DNA from: Grimontia marina
Lineage (GTDB): Bacteria > Pseudomonadota > Gammaproteobacteria > Enterobacterales > Vibrionaceae
Assembly: GCF_900060185.1 (NCBI RefSeq)
Contig: NZ_FIZY01000017.1
Coordinates: 29,887-93,886 of the forward strand
Length of the DNA stretch: 64,000 bases
Reading direction: 5' to 3'
This document shows positions 26,369 through 34,006 of this stretch, one piece after another. The translations under genes were made by a program, and so were the position numbers. The notes under the pieces were generated by a model. It ran no database searches. It saw only the letters and a list, made by a program, of their open reading frames with translations, and was not told the DNA's origin. The stretch's first letter is position 1. Every line of letters begins with the position of its first letter.

Positions 26369-26503
26369 GAAACTCAGTCTGTTTTGTACCTCCTATTCAA
26401 TCGTCAAACCGAAACCAACCAACAAAAGGAATGAATGCTGGCAAACAGAGAACCGTTGTTATGTAGCGAACGACGTAGAATGAAAACTGGGAATAAACAC
26501 AAC
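26369..26503 (+). mobile_element. Degenerate left end of an IS630-family element
   Basis: 117 bases (26369-26485) align without gaps to 63298-63414, the leader and first codons of the IS630-type transposase at the end of the window; 89 of 117 positions match by hand count (about 76%). The transposase start codon has become CTG, and the frame stops after 22 codons (ERRRMK conserved). The remainder of the element is absent. It is an old, inactive scar. Confidence 0.75.
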
Positions 26504-26589
26504 TAAGTACCCCTACCAGCTTTATGCCCCCAAAATTCCCTTGCCCACCCGTCTCTATTTCTGTAGTTTAAATATTCATCACCAAAAAA

Positions 26590-26709
26590 GAGTCACTTAT
26601 GATTTTCCAGTCTCTACCACTCTGGCTACTTCTTCTTATGCCCTTCAGTCGGTAGAGTGACTCGTTTCCGGCTGTGAGTAGAACAGCCGGATGTCTTCTT
26701 CTCACAGCC
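26590..26709 (+). promoter_or_regulatory. Leader region with mutually exclusive hairpins before the DMT transporter
   Basis: GAGTCACT (26590-26597) pairs with AGTGACTC (26656-26663), enclosing an 18-codon ORF. TCCGGCTGT (26667-26675) pairs with ACAGCCGGA (26683-26691). GGCTGTGAG (26670-26678) can instead pair perfectly with CTCACAGCC (26701-26709), which would exclude the second hairpin. No long U tract follows, so control of translation or an RNA-level switch is more likely than simple termination. Inference from base pairing only. Confidence 0.45.
26599..26655 (+). CDS. Possible 18-aa leader peptide MIFQSLPLWLLLLMPFSR
   Basis: ATG to TAG within the hairpin-rich leader of the DMT transporter gene. 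Six Leu codons (CTA, CTC, CTA, CTT, CTT, CTT) fall within nine residues, as in leader peptides that sense charged tRNA or stall the ribosome in the exit tunnel. The upstream AAAAAAGAG is only a weak ribosome-binding site. It could be chance; the combination with alternative hairpins is what makes it notable. Confidence 0.35.
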   Translation: MIFQSLPLWLLLLMPFSR

Positions 26710-26747
26710 TTGACTAAAACAACGAACCCATATCAAGGAAGTGAACA

Positions 26748-27659
26748 ATGAATGACGCGTCTGTCAGTACGCAAGACTCCTCCGACTACCGAACCGGTAT
26801 CATTTACGCCTTAATCGGTACGGTGCTTTTCTCTATCAAGCCTGTGCTTATTAAGCTCGCGTACACAATGGGTGGTGATGCCACTGCAATCATGAGTCTT
26901 CGCGCTGCGTCTTCCCTTCCAATTTACTTCCTCATCCTACTCTGGCTATGTCGTAATGCCAGTGAACGCAGCAAAGTGCGGCAGTTTGGCTGGCAAGCAG
27001 CACTCGTCGGTGTCCTTGGCTACTACTTCGCAGCACTGCTGGACATCATGGCGCTGGAGTTTATTTCAGCTCAACTGGAACGCTTGTTGATCTTCCTGTT
27101 TCCATCGTTTGTGGTGATCATCAGTTGGGTCTTTATGAAAGAGGCACCGCGCAAAGGGACGTTTCTTTCTATCGCTATTGGTTATGTCGGCGTTGCCATG
27201 ATTGTGCTGCATGATTTCAGCTCATTTGGTTCACAGGTTTGGCTTGGTAGTGTGATGGCCATTGGTGCGGCTTTGACCTTTGCCGTTTATTTGGTGTTGA
27301 GTAAGAAAGTGATTGGCCAGATGGGTTCCCAACTTTTCACCAGTATTGGTATGGGCAGTGCAGGATTGGTGATCATGGCTCAGTATCAAGTAAAAGGCGC
27401 GCAATTTAGTGATATGTCGAATGAGCTTATTGCACTGGGCGTCGTGCTGGGTTTTTTCTGTACGGTATTGCCTTCGTACTTTGTCGCTGCGGCTATGGCA
27501 AGGTTAACCCCATCTGTGCTGAGTCTAACCAGCAATATTGGTCCAGCAGTGACCGCACTTTTTGCTATTACCCTGCTTGATGAAGCCTTCACCATCTGGC
27601 ACGGCCTAGGGATGATTCTGGTGGTTTATGCCGTGGTGAGAATCAACAAGAAGAGCTAA
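26748..27659 (+). CDS. EamA/DMT-family transporter
   Basis: 303-aa inner-membrane protein with ten predicted helices in two EamA repeats (first from GIIYALIGTVLFSIKPVLI; second from WLGSVMAIGAALTFAVYLVL). Members export amino acids or other metabolites, or import diverse solutes; the substrate here is unknown. A ribosome-binding site AAGGAAG stands before the ATG. The unusual leader at 26590-26709 suggests its synthesis is regulated at RNA level. Confidence 0.88.
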   Translation: MNDASVSTQDSSDYRTGIIYALIGTVLFSIKPVLIKLAYTMGGDATAIMSLRAASSLPIYFLILLWLCRNASERSKVRQFGWQAALVGVLGYYFAALLDIMALEFISAQLERLLIFLFPSFVVIISWVFMKEAPRKGTFLSIAIGYVGVAMIVLHDFSSFGSQVWLGSVMAIGAALTFAVYLVLSKKVIGQMGSQLFTSIGMGSAGLVIMAQYQVKGAQFSDMSNELIALGVVLGFFCTVLPSYFVAAAMARLTPSVLSLTSNIGPAVTALFAITLLDEAFTIWHGLGMILVVYAVVRINKKS

Positions 27660-27664
27660 AACAG

Positions 27665-27690
27665 AAAAGCTGGCGGAGATGCCAGCTTTT
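27665..27690. terminator. Bidirectional terminator between the DMT gene and tag
   Basis: AAAAGCTGGC (27665-27674) pairs with GCCAGCTTTT (27681-27690), 6-nt loop. It serves the two convergent genes. Confidence 0.8.
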
Positions 27691-27709
27691 CACTTGTTTT
27701 TATCGGGTC

Positions 27710-28276
27710 TTATTCGCCGACATCAACCCCATAGCGGAAGCAGCCGGTCAGGTGATCGTTCACCATGCCCGTCGCTTGCATATACGCGTAGCAAATAGTA
27801 GTTCCGACAAACTTAAAGCCTTTCTTTTTCAGCGCTTTACTCATGGCATCAGATTCGGGTGTGGAAGTTGGGACATACCCTAAGGTTTCCCAATGATTGA
27901 TGATGGGTTTTCCACCCACAAACTGCCAGATGTATTCGTTGAAGCTGCCAAACTCTTTCTGGATTTCCAACACCAACTTGGCGTTAATCACAGTGCCATT
28001 CACTTTGAGTTTGTTACGGACGATGGCCGGGTTTTCCAACAGATCGGCGATTTTCTTTTCGTCGTAAGCTGCTACGGTTTCGATGTGGAATTTATCAAAG
28101 GCTTCTCTGTAACCTTCACGCTTTTTGAGAATGGTGGTCCAGCTTAATCCTGCTTGCGCGCCCTCCAGAATCAGCATTTCAAACAATTGCTGATCGTCGT
28201 GAACAGGCACACCCCACTCCTCATCATGATATTTCTGATCCAGTTCGCTTACATTCGCCCAGCTGCAACGTTCCAT
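27710..28276 (-). CDS. tag: DNA-3-methyladenine glycosylase I
   Basis: 188-aa base-excision repair enzyme removing 3-methyladenine from alkylated DNA. Recognised by the start MERCSWANVSELDQKYHDEE, GLSWTTILKKREGYREAF with the catalytic acidic pocket, and the Zn snap formed by Cys4, His17 and the C-terminal HLTGC. The length equals the E. coli protein (187 aa). Single gene. Confidence 0.96.
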   Translation of the reverse strand: MERCSWANVSELDQKYHDEEWGVPVHDDQQLFEMLILEGAQAGLSWTTILKKREGYREAFDKFHIETVAAYDEKKIADLLENPAIVRNKLKVNGTVINAKLVLEIQKEFGSFNEYIWQFVGGKPIINHWETLGYVPTSTPESDAMSKALKKKGFKFVGTTICYAYMQATGMVNDHLTGCFRYGVDVGE

Positions 28277-28337
28277 GTTTTTCCTATCATTTGAGTAAAT
28301 AAATACTGTATATTAACACATGACAATTGTAGTTGGC

Positions 28338-28374
28338 GCAAAAAAGAGGACGCATTCTTGAGATTGCCCCCTCT
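28338..28374 (-). terminator. Probable terminator of iolB-iolG
   Basis: On the minus strand AGAGG pairs with CCTCT across an internally paired loop, followed by TTTTTT. It lies about 25 bases beyond the iolG stop. Confidence 0.55.
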
Positions 28375-28399
28375 AATCTAAACCTGTTTGCTAAGGAAG

Positions 28400-29389
28400 T
28401 TAGTTCACCTTAACAGTCTCATGCCTCTCCAGCGACTCCAAAGCAAATTCTGCCAGAGAAAGCGCCAGTTCTCCGTCAACACCTGTGCATTGTGGCTCAG
28501 CTTTACCTTCCAAAACTTCAACAAAGTGTTGCCACTCGGCGATGTAAGCATCTTTGTACCGTTCTAGAAAAAAGTACTGAGGCTTAGCAGCAGCGCAGCT
28601 TTCATCGCCCCAATGTTCAACCTGATGCTCGCGGACATTGCCAGCTTTCAGCATACCTTTGCTACCATGCAGTTCGATACGTTGATCGTAGCCATAACCA
28701 GAACGGCGGCTATTGATGATGGTCGCCATCGCACCGGATTCGAAATGCATCACCACGACGGCACTGTCGATATCGCCAGCTTCACCAATCGCTGGATCTA
28801 CCAAGCATGAGCCGTGCGCTGAAACTGAAACTGGTTCTTCACCCATAATGAAACGCGCCATGTCCAAGTCATGAATCGACATGTCTCGGAAAATACCGCC
28901 GGATACTTTCACGTATTCAACAGGTGGTGGCGATGGGTCGCGGGACGTAATCACCAAGGTTTCGGCTTTACCAATTGCGCCGGACTCAAACAGATCTTTC
29001 ATGGTTCGGAATTGAGGGTCATAGCGACGGTTAAAGCCAACAAGCAGCTTGGCGTTATGTTCGTTCACTACGTTCAAACATCCCCTGACACGCTCCAGGC
29101 TCAGGTCAATCGGCTTTTCACAGAAAATTGCTTTGCCTGCTCGCGCGGCTTGTTCAATCAAATCCGCATGGGTATCTGTTGCTGAGCAAATGACGACCGC
29201 ATGAATATCAGGGTCTGCCATCGCTTCTTCTGTGGTCATCACCTCGGCATCAAACTCATCTGCGAGCTTGGCAGCGCCTTCATGATAAGGGTCAATCACC
29301 GCTTTGATTTGGGTTTGTGAGTGGGCATCTATATTCACTGCGTGGACTTTTCCTATCCGTCCACAGCCGAATAACGCAATATTAAACAT
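28400..29389 (-). CDS. iolG: myo-Inositol 2-dehydrogenase
   Basis: 329-aa Gfo/Idh/MocA oxidoreductase oxidising myo-inositol to 2-keto-myo-inositol with NAD+. N-terminal Rossmann motif FGCGRIGKVHAVNI, the family's EKP motif in FCEKPIDLSLERV, and active-site Asp/His in SIHDLDMARFIMGEEP. The start is the ATG at 29389 behind AGGAGAGGCC; the longer frame runs into the iolB end. It is downstream of iolB with 20 bases between them, so they form an operon. Confidence 0.92.
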   Translation of the reverse strand: MFNIALFGCGRIGKVHAVNIDAHSQTQIKAVIDPYHEGAAKLADEFDAEVMTTEEAMADPDIHAVVICSATDTHADLIEQAARAGKAIFCEKPIDLSLERVRGCLNVVNEHNAKLLVGFNRRYDPQFRTMKDLFESGAIGKAETLVITSRDPSPPPVEYVKVSGGIFRDMSIHDLDMARFIMGEEPVSVSAHGSCLVDPAIGEAGDIDSAVVVMHFESGAMATIINSRRSGYGYDQRIELHGSKGMLKAGNVREHQVEHWGDESCAAAKPQYFFLERYKDAYIAEWQHFVEVLEGKAEPQCTGVDGELALSLAEFALESLERHETVKVN

Positions 29390-29409
29390 GGCCTCTCCTC
29401 TTGATACTG

Positions 29410-30246
29410 CTATTTTTGATTGTTGTGTTTGTTGGCATATTCCGCACTGTTCACCCACGCATGGTCTTCTTCCCATGTAAACAGCCACTTTCTAACTGGC
29501 CCCGCCATCACATTTAGGTAATAGCTGTCGTAACCCGCCATGGTCGCAACAGGGTGATAACCACGGGGAACCATAACCACATCACCGTCGTAAACGGCCA
29601 TGCACTCATCCAGATCACGCTCATCGGTATAAACCCGCTGAATGCAGAAACCCTGAGACGGATTCAGTCTATGGTAATAAGTTTCCTCGAGGTGTGTTTC
29701 TTCCGGTGGTGCGTCCCTGTCATGTTTGTGGCTGGGGTATGAGCTGGTGCAGCCTTCGTCAGTATAGACTTCCACCACCAGCAGGCTGTCTGCGTTCTCG
29801 TTGTCTGGGAGAATGTTGTGTACATAGCGTTTGTTATTGCCGTTTCCTCTCGCTTCTGCGCCAACTTGTTCAGGACCGATAAGGCGAGAAGGAAAGGTGC
29901 CTTTGCCCGGCGCGCGACAAACTGCAAGCTCCACATTCGTTGTTGTAGTCAGTTCAGCAGAGTCACCCGCAGTGATATACAGCGAGTACGGTTTTTTCTT
30001 TTCAAACGGCCCTGATCGGCCGCCAATTTCACCCAGTAATTTACCTGCCAAAGTAGCACTCGCCTTACCGCCCACCAGCACAAGACAGATTTCTTCTTCG
30101 CTGCCGGCTTTGAAAGTGATGGTTTGATTGGGCGTGAGTTGGTAAGCCTGAAAGCCTACATATTTCCAGCCTGCAGAGGCGGGGGTAATGTTCTGGTAGC
30201 GTCCTTTTTCATCGGGCAGGTTTCGCTTGGAAAGCAGGTCAGACAT
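29410..30246 (-). CDS. iolB: 5-deoxy-glucuronate isomerase
   Basis: 278-aa bicupin isomerase converting 5-deoxy-D-glucuronate to 5-dehydro-2-deoxy-D-gluconate. KduI/IolB fold with metal-ligand histidines in SYPSHKHDRDAPPEETHLEE, the TYYHRLNPSQGF strand and GDVVMVPRGYHPVATMAGYD. The start is clear (GGAGCCGTT before the ATG). First gene of iolB-iolG; the operator at 30331 lies 85 bases upstream. A second, diverged IolB is at 43713-44570. Confidence 0.94.
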   Translation of the reverse strand: MSDLLSKRNLPDEKGRYQNITPASAGWKYVGFQAYQLTPNQTITFKAGSEEEICLVLVGGKASATLAGKLLGEIGGRSGPFEKKKPYSLYITAGDSAELTTTTNVELAVCRAPGKGTFPSRLIGPEQVGAEARGNGNNKRYVHNILPDNENADSLLVVEVYTDEGCTSSYPSHKHDRDAPPEETHLEETYYHRLNPSQGFCIQRVYTDERDLDECMAVYDGDVVMVPRGYHPVATMAGYDSYYLNVMAGPVRKWLFTWEEDHAWVNSAEYANKHNNQK

Positions 30247-30330
30247 AACGGCTCCTTGTCGTGACTGATCATGAACTGATTGATGATCTAATCTGCCAAT
30301 AATAGAACATATTTTTCAATTCTCAACAAA

Positions 30331-30348
30331 GTGAAATTTATATTTCAT
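30331..30348. promoter_or_regulatory. Palindromic operator between iolB and the PhyH gene
   Basis: GTGAAA-TTTATA-TTTCAT, the same inverted-repeat plan and spacing as the two sites before iolCEA, with one mismatch. It sits in the divergent 162-bp promoter region and could control both directions. Confidence 0.5.
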
Positions 30349-30408
30349 ATTTGACGCTATAGTGAAACAAAGATAGTTATTCGACGATTTAGCCAAAGAG
30401 GTATCGCT

Positions 30409-31584
30409 ATGGATTTGCACTCCCCTCCACGCCTTTCGTTTTACGGTAAATCAAGCTGCGACATTGAGGTTTTTGACAAAATCTGCACGTCGCAAATCAT
30501 CAACAAAGCCGACTATCCCTTGGCTGATGATATCATTGACAACGTGGTGATATTTGATGGTGGTACCATGCGCTCTGCTGGATCAAATGTCGGAGCCATT
30601 CAGGACGAAATCGCCCATGCACTGCAACATGGACCGGGTGTAATTGCCATTAAACGTTTCTATGACAACACCGCCGTGATTGATGAAATGAGCGAGGTGT
30701 TCGAAAAAATCCTTGAAGCCGAAAAAGGATTTAGCGCGGGCGACCACTTTGGAAAAACAGGCCCACAAGCCAATAGCCGTATCTGGAACGTGTTCCAGAA
30801 AAGTGCAGCAGTCGACCCGGAAACTTTCGTTGACTACTACAAAAACCCGTTGCTTACGTGTGTGTGTGAGGCTTGGTTGGGACCGCACTATCAGGTAACT
30901 GCGCAGGTCAATATTGTGCGGCCTGGTGGTGAAGCACAAGTTTCTCATCGTGATTACCATCTTGGCTTTCAGGTGCCGGAAGAAACGGTTCGCTACCCGT
31001 TACACGCACAACAAATGTCGGCCATGCTGACCTTACAAGGCGCGGTGGCCCACACCGATATGCCAATAGAGAGTGGTCCCACCAAGCTGTTGCCTTTCTC
31101 ACAACAGTATCCGCTTGGCTATATCGCTTATCACCAGAAAGCCTTTCAGGATTTTTTTGAATCCCACTACATTCAGGTGCCTTTGGAAAAAGGTGATGCG
31201 GTGTTCTTTAACCCGGCTTTATTTCATGCTGCAGGTGCAAACGTCACCGAAAATTTCCATCGTAGTGCCAACCTACTGCAAATCTCTTCAGCTTTCGCCA
31301 AGCCTATGGAAACCGTCGATTCTGCTGCAATTTGTCGAAAAGTTTATCCGACTCTCCTTGCCATTTGGCAAAACGGTTCACTGTCATCAGCTGAAAAAGC
31401 GGCCATCGCCACAGCCGCTACAGATGGCTATGCCTTCCCAACCAATCTGGACACCGATCCACCTATTAGCGGGCTGGCACCGGAAACAATGGAAGCCCTG
31501 CTTTGCCGAGCCTTGGATGAAAACATGGATGCAGATACCTTCGAGATAGCACTCGCGCAGTTGAAGGAAAAACAGCGAACCTAA
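30409..31584 (+). CDS. Phytanoyl-CoA dioxygenase (PhyH) family Fe(II)/2-oxoglutarate oxygenase
   Basis: 391-aa non-heme iron oxygenase. The facial triad is visible: His180 and Asp182 in VSHRDYHLGF and His273 in NPALFHAAGAN; the 2-oxoglutarate-binding Arg is in HRSANLLQ about 12 residues later. It is divergent from iolB and shares the operator at 30331, so it is probably induced together with inositol catabolism. The substrate is not known. An attractive guess is oxidation of a substituted cyclitol (for example O-demethylation) before entry into the pathway; nothing in the sequence proves this. Confidence 0.85.
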   Translation: MDLHSPPRLSFYGKSSCDIEVFDKICTSQIINKADYPLADDIIDNVVIFDGGTMRSAGSNVGAIQDEIAHALQHGPGVIAIKRFYDNTAVIDEMSEVFEKILEAEKGFSAGDHFGKTGPQANSRIWNVFQKSAAVDPETFVDYYKNPLLTCVCEAWLGPHYQVTAQVNIVRPGGEAQVSHRDYHLGFQVPEETVRYPLHAQQMSAMLTLQGAVAHTDMPIESGPTKLLPFSQQYPLGYIAYHQKAFQDFFESHYIQVPLEKGDAVFFNPALFHAAGANVTENFHRSANLLQISSAFAKPMETVDSAAICRKVYPTLLAIWQNGSLSSAEKAAIATAATDGYAFPTNLDTDPPISGLAPETMEALLCRALDENMDADTFEIALAQLKEKQRT

Positions 31585-31607
31585 AAAAGCCCGGCTTTTG
31601 CCGGGCT
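31583..31607 (-). terminator. Terminator of the RTX fragment
   Basis: AGCCCGGC (31588-31595) pairs with GCCGGGCT (31600-31607), with a T run on the minus strand. It can also stop the PhyH transcript, which ends at the same place. Confidence 0.8.
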
Positions 31608-31635
31608 AAATCTATTTATTACGATTGCTCGCTGA

Positions 31636-32335
31636 TTAGATGATGCTGACGCCATCCTGGTAAAAGTGTTCAGCGTCAGTCCAAACAGTGATGGTTTCAC
31701 CAGAACCGTGCTCAAACACGTACGCATCCAATTCGCCAACTTGGGTATTAGTCAAACCCATAAAGGCAATCATGTCTGCTGACAGTTCAGCTGTAGGCGC
31801 TGCATCCGCATCGTAAGTCCAACCAACCGCATCCAGATTAAAAGTGTCATCACCTGCGCCCAGATAGGCCACAAAGCCATCCCAATCACCTGGATTTGTC
31901 AATGACTCATTCTGGATTGGGTCGGACTGCGCATTGATTGCGTAAGCGTTCGCTGTCACGATCTGATTGCCTTCATCACCAATGACCGCTTCTACCTGTG
32001 CAATTGGCTTAGGATCTGAAGTAAGACCATAAGATTTTCCGGTAAGGTCAACGTTTACATCACCGTCTGCAATCAGCTGGTCGAAGCCACGATCACCAAT
32101 GTAGATATTGCCGTTCTCTTTCAGGAAATTAAGGTCGGAGAAGTCTTCCTGGTCGAAGTACATGGTGTCGTTACCTTCGCTACCGACGTATAGGTCAAGA
32201 CCCGCGCCACCATCCATGATGTAATCATCATCGTAACCAGCTTCCAGGGAATCATTACCTTGACCGCCCAAGATGGTGTCATTACCTTCATCGCCGTAAA
32301 CCATGTCATCGTCATCGCCCACGTGGAAATTGCCA
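31636..32335 (-). pseudogene. C-terminal remnant of an RTX-type calcium-binding protein
   Basis: About 230 codons of a hemolysin-type repeat protein: GDDDDMVYGDEGNDTILGGQ, GNDSLEAGYDDDYI and later GDEGNQIV, GAGDDTFNLD, ending in HFYQDGVSII. RTX repeats fold on calcium and the family is usually secreted by type I systems using the C-terminal region. No N-terminal part or start exists: the frame runs directly into MATE-transporter sequence (in another frame) at about 32325-32340. A GTG at 32322 could start translation, but a promoter and export signal are not visible. Confidence 0.7.
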
Positions 32336-33154
32336 TTGCTGCCAATTCATTTTCTCCCATGCGCCCCATAATCAACTGATAAGTGAAAATGCCGCCACTC
32401 CAAATCAGGCTGCCAGCAATCACAGGTGCAGTAACATTGGCGTATATTTGAAAAGTCGATTTTCTGAAGCGAAAATCTGACGGACCCAGAATCAGCACTT
32501 TATCAAAAATACCAATGACAAATAGCGACATGAAAACGCGGAAAAGACGGGCAATCACGGTACCCCAGCCTGCCCCTTCAAGACCCATCACTGGCAAGCC
32601 AAAGTGACCAAAAATAAGGATGAAACTAATTAGGATGTTTAAACCAATTTCAATAAAGAACATATAGAAGGTGGTTTTAATTTTTCCCAAAGCGCGTAAA
32701 GCTGCATCCATCGCAATCGAAGGCCCAGCTACTAGCAGTGCAATACTGATAATTTTCAGATACTCAGTCGTTAGGGCTGCCGTTTCACCCCCAACCTTAA
32801 ACATCGCCGGAACGATTTCCGGTACTGTCCAACAGAAAAGAAAGATAAGAAACGAAGCTAGAGAAGCCACCAACGCACCAAGAGCAAAATTACGTCTTAA
32901 ACCTTTGGGATCGTTAGCCCCCCAATATTGGGCTAACAATACTCCCATCCCTGTTCCGGTGCCCCAATGAAAATTCCCGTAAACCAAAAAACACGGGCAC
33001 CGATACCAGAGGCTGCCACCTCCTCTGTGCCCAATTGGCTGACCATTAGGTTGTCGATAAAACCGCCGCTGCTGAACAACAAACTTTGTAGCGCAAGTGG
33101 AAGGCCAAGAAGAAAAGTCCGTTTGAGGAAGTAGGTGAAGTCATTTTCTGACAT
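32336..33154 (-). pseudogene. Broken MATE-family efflux pump
   Basis: N-terminal half of a MATE (NorM-like) multidrug/sodium antiporter, in two pieces. Residues 1-64 start MSENDFTYFLKRTFLLGLPL (33154 downward). A one-base deletion in a G run (plus-strand CCCC at 32962-32965) shifts the frame, which then continues as GTGTGMGVLLAQYWGANDPK. It ends near MGRMGENELAAMAIS, where sequence switches to the RTX remnant. Family members are about 450 aa; only ~290 are left. It cannot make a working pump. Confidence 0.82.
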
Positions 33155-33451
33155 CGCATCTCCTTTGCCACCTGACTGAACCTGAGCATCCCTTAGCTCG
33201 GGTTACATCTTGTTATATTAATAAAGTTTTTCACTTACCATATAGGAAGAAGCGCCGAGAAACCGTATGTAATACCATGTAATTTATGCTAATTTTCTCG
33301 GCTAGGGTCATCTAACCCTGGTTCCACAAGTCGGGATAGCCAGTCAACTTTTATCTTACTTTTATGCAGGGAAGTGTTAAGAAGATTGGGATGGTGAAAC
33401 GTGCTATCTCAGCGTGCTTTTCTTTTCAAGGTTGTGAGTATATTTAGCCAC
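33155..33451. other. Intergenic stretch with inverted repeats
   Basis: 297 bp with no gene. It holds GCCGAGAAA (33254-33262) complementary to TTTCTCGGC (33294-33302) around an AT-rich 31-base loop, and next to it AGGGT...ACCCT (about 33304-33319). These could be part of the old MATE promoter/leader or a small RNA; nothing further can be claimed. Confidence 0.35.
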
Positions 33452-33955
33452 TCATTCGTTTTTCTGGCTTTCGATATGAATGAGATACAAGCGCGCATCA
33501 AACTCCAACTGGTGATAGTTCGGTTCCATATGACAACAAAGCTGATAAAAGGCTTTGTTGTGATCTTTCTCTTTTAGGTGAGCCAATTCGTGAACCACCA
33601 GCATGCGAAGGAAAGGTTCCGGTGCGTCTTTGAACATCGACGCAATGCGGATTTCGTTCTTGGCTTTTAACTTGCCACCATGCGCGCGTGACACAAAGCT
33701 GTGAAGCCCAAGCGCATTGTTCACAACATGGATTTTACCGTCATACGCCACTTTACTGATCGGTGAAGACTTCTTGAGGTATTGGTTCTTTATCCCCTGC
33801 ACGTAATCATAAAGCGCTTTTTCTGACTTAATGTTGTGCTTATGCGGGTAGCGTTGTTCCAGCCACGTGCCGAGTTTGCCGGTTTCAATCAGGCGAGAAA
33901 CTTGTTCAATAAGGTTTTCAGGGTAACCACCCAAATAACGGAGTGCAGGGTTCAT
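33452..33955 (-). CDS. YgjP-like M48-type metallopeptidase
   Basis: 167-aa zinc-metallopeptidase-like protein of the YgjP/DUF45 group. The motif MLVVHELAHLKEKDHNKAFY gives HExxH with a third ligand His downstream (KDHNKAF). E. coli YgjP has been reported to act on UTP; most homologs are uncharacterised. Length is shorter than YgjP-type proteins of ~235 aa but matches a gammaproteobacterial subgroup. It is a single gene; a 264-bp-repeat end lies just upstream at 33964. Confidence 0.82.
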   Translation of the reverse strand: MNPALRYLGGYPENLIEQVSRLIETGKLGTWLEQRYPHKHNIKSEKALYDYVQGIKNQYLKKSSPISKVAYDGKIHVVNNALGLHSFVSRAHGGKLKAKNEIRIASMFKDAPEPFLRMLVVHELAHLKEKDHNKAFYQLCCHMEPNYHQLEFDARLYLIHIESQKNE

Positions 33956-33961
33956 GCTTTA

Positions 33962-33982
33962 TAGGGTCTGTTGACTTTTCGG
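33962..33982. repeat. Solo end of the 264-bp repeat family
   Basis: TA followed by GGGTCTGTTGACTTTTCGG, matching the left end of copy 2 for 12 bases exactly and then diverging. No partner end is seen within 300 bp. It may be a deletion scar or a chance match. Confidence 0.35.
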
Positions 33983-34006
33983 TACTGGGCAGAGTTTACA
34001 CCGATA

